DNA from: Phyllobacterium sp. 21LDTY02-6
GTDB lineage: Bacteria > Pseudomonadota > Alphaproteobacteria > Rhizobiales > Rhizobiaceae
Length of the DNA stretch: 64,000 nucleotides
Reading direction: 5' to 3'
Assembly: GCF_023554255.2 (NCBI RefSeq)
Contig: NZ_JAMJWD020000006.1
Coordinates: forward strand, 186,001 to 250,000
Made by a program: the position numbers and the translations under genes. How positions within the stretch are numbered: position 1 is the first letter of the stretch; every line of letters begins with the position of its first letter. Of this stretch, positions 63,360 to 64,000 are shown one piece after another. The notes beneath the pieces are model-generated. The model made no database searches, had not been told where the DNA came from, and saw only the letters and a program-made list of their open reading frames with translations.

Positions 63360-64000
63360 TGTTCGGTTCCCGCTCTTTGCCGCGCGCTGAGATCGTGGAG
63401 CACCGGCGTCAATGATTCCGTTGCCGTTCTATAAAGTTCCAGCATGTTGCGATAGCGCCTGCTGGCGGCGGGATCGGGCAGGAGTTCGCGCGTCGGCGCG
63501 GCACAGCTTTCCGAGGCGCTGATCAGGTCCGGAAACAGGCCGAGCGCATGGGCCGAGCACGCCGCCGTGCCGATGAGCGAGAGATTGTCGCCATAGGCCA
63601 CCTGCACCGGCCGGCCGAGTGCATCGACGGTGGCCTGCAACCAGAGCGGGTTCTTGCAGATGCCGCCCGCCACCACGATCCGATCGACCGATACGCTGCG
63701 TTCTTCAAGCACATCGACCACATTGGCCGAGCCGAGGGCGATCGAGTCCACGGCCGCCGAATATATGTCCGCCCGGCCATGGCCGAGGGAGAGCCCGAGA
63801 ATGGCGCCGCGCAGGTCGGCATCCCGGTAAGGCGTGCGGTTGCCCATCCAGTAGTCGAGGGTGAGCAGGCCGGAATTGCGGGCCGCGGCGGACGAGGCCT
63901 CGCGGATGAGATCGGCATGGCCGGCCTCGTCCAGCCCGAAAATCTTGCGGCTGAGCCAGTTGAGGATCGAGCCGGCGGAGACCTGCCCCGCCTCCACCAG
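63356..64000 (-). CDS. FGGY-family carbohydrate kinase, C-terminal part (cut by window)
   Basis: The 214 visible residues are the C-terminal half of an FGGY kinase. Seen: LDYWMGNRTPYRDADLRGAI with the ribulokinase-like motif GNRTPY, GLSLGHGRADIYSAAVDSIA and the nucleotide-binding VVAGGICKNPLWLQATVDAL. The N-terminus lies beyond position 64000. Stop overlaps the SorC start by four bases. It should phosphorylate the imported sugar to give the DeoC substrate or its precursor, but the substrate is unknown. Confidence 0.85.
   Translation of the reverse strand: MVEAGQVSAGSILNWLSRKIFGLDEAGHADLIREASSAAARNSGLLTLDYWMGNRTPYRDADLRGAILGLSLGHGRADIYSAAVDSIALGSANVVDVLEERSVSVDRIVVAGGICKNPLWLQATVDALGRPVQVAYGDNLSLIGTAACSAHALGLFPDLISASESCAAPTRELLPDPAASRRYRNMLELYRTATESLTPVLHDLSARQRAGTEQ

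Noticed and set aside
1-64000. tRNA, rRNA, CRISPR arrays, integrases or transposases
   Set aside because: None was recognised in any gap. The 10-bp repeats near 17.9 kb are too short and are better explained as operator sites.
59884-64000. AI-2 (Lsr) uptake system, since SorC regulator, FGGY kinase, ABC genes and a DeoC-like aldolase resemble lsrRKACDBF
   Set aside because: The aldolase is a true DeoC with an ALDH partner, there is only one permease, and no LsrB, LsrF or LsrG homologue is visible.

Overview
The window looks like a chromosomal or chromid segment of an alphaproteobacterium of the Rhizobiales. This is inferred from a G+C content of roughly 60 percent, the rhizobial layout of the L-rhamnose locus (rhaI-rhaD divergent from rhaR-S-T-P-Q-mutarotase-K, with a DeoR regulator and an aldolase/dehydrogenase fusion), a divergent dctA/dctBD locus with a sigma-54 promoter, and the density of ABC uptake systems with local regulators. 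No rRNA, tRNA, CRISPR array, transposase or phage gene was seen. No gene-free stretch exceeds about 300 bases.

Layout. 1-2.8 kb: small regulators (HxlR, LysR) beside an NmrA-like oxidoreductase (cut by the window edge) and a DJ-1/PfpI protein. 2.8-5.1 kb: threonine degradation, kbl-tdh. 5.2-14.3 kb: a catabolic cluster with a dipeptide-type ABC transporter whose ATPase is separated from the other subunits, a SelA-like PLP enzyme, a COG3964 amidohydrolase, a RidA protein and an IclR regulator; I regard this as the best candidate for an undescribed pathway. 14.4-25.2 kb: complete L-rhamnose uptake and catabolism. 25.2-30.0 kb: C4-dicarboxylate transport (dctA) and its two-component system (dctBD). 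30.0-38.2 kb: a YtfQ-type sugar ABC transporter with LacI regulator, aldose 1-epimerase and an SAF-domain dehydrogenase.

38.2-44.7 kb: a small unknown protein, two related palindromic elements, then kynureninase, a GntR regulator, a DUF534-type ABC transporter and an arylformamidase-like hydrolase. Together these could import and degrade kynurenine or formylkynurenine. 44.8-52.2 kb: an XRE regulator, a tiny lipoprotein, a CoA-transferase pair (scoAB) divergent from a PAS-LuxR regulator, an SsuABC-like transporter, and small stress or regulatory genes. 52.3-56.4 kb: a De Ley-Doudoroff-like galactose operon (SDR, dgoK, dgoA, SMP-30 lactonase) with a divergent IclR regulator but no dehydratase. 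56.5-64.0 kb: a compact operon of FGGY kinase, SorC regulator, sugar ABC ATPase and permease, deoC, and a two-domain ALDH16-like aldehyde dehydrogenase, which suggests catabolism of a deoxyribose-like sugar.

Most clusters are self-contained 'import, modify, regulate' modules with overlapping genes (ATGA or GTGA junctions) and a divergent regulator. Several intergenic signals are readable directly: a near-perfect sigma-54 promoter with tandem enhancer sites at dctA, 10-bp-phased repeats at the rha promoter, a terminator-like hairpin between rhaS and rhaT, and palindromes in front of several regulators.
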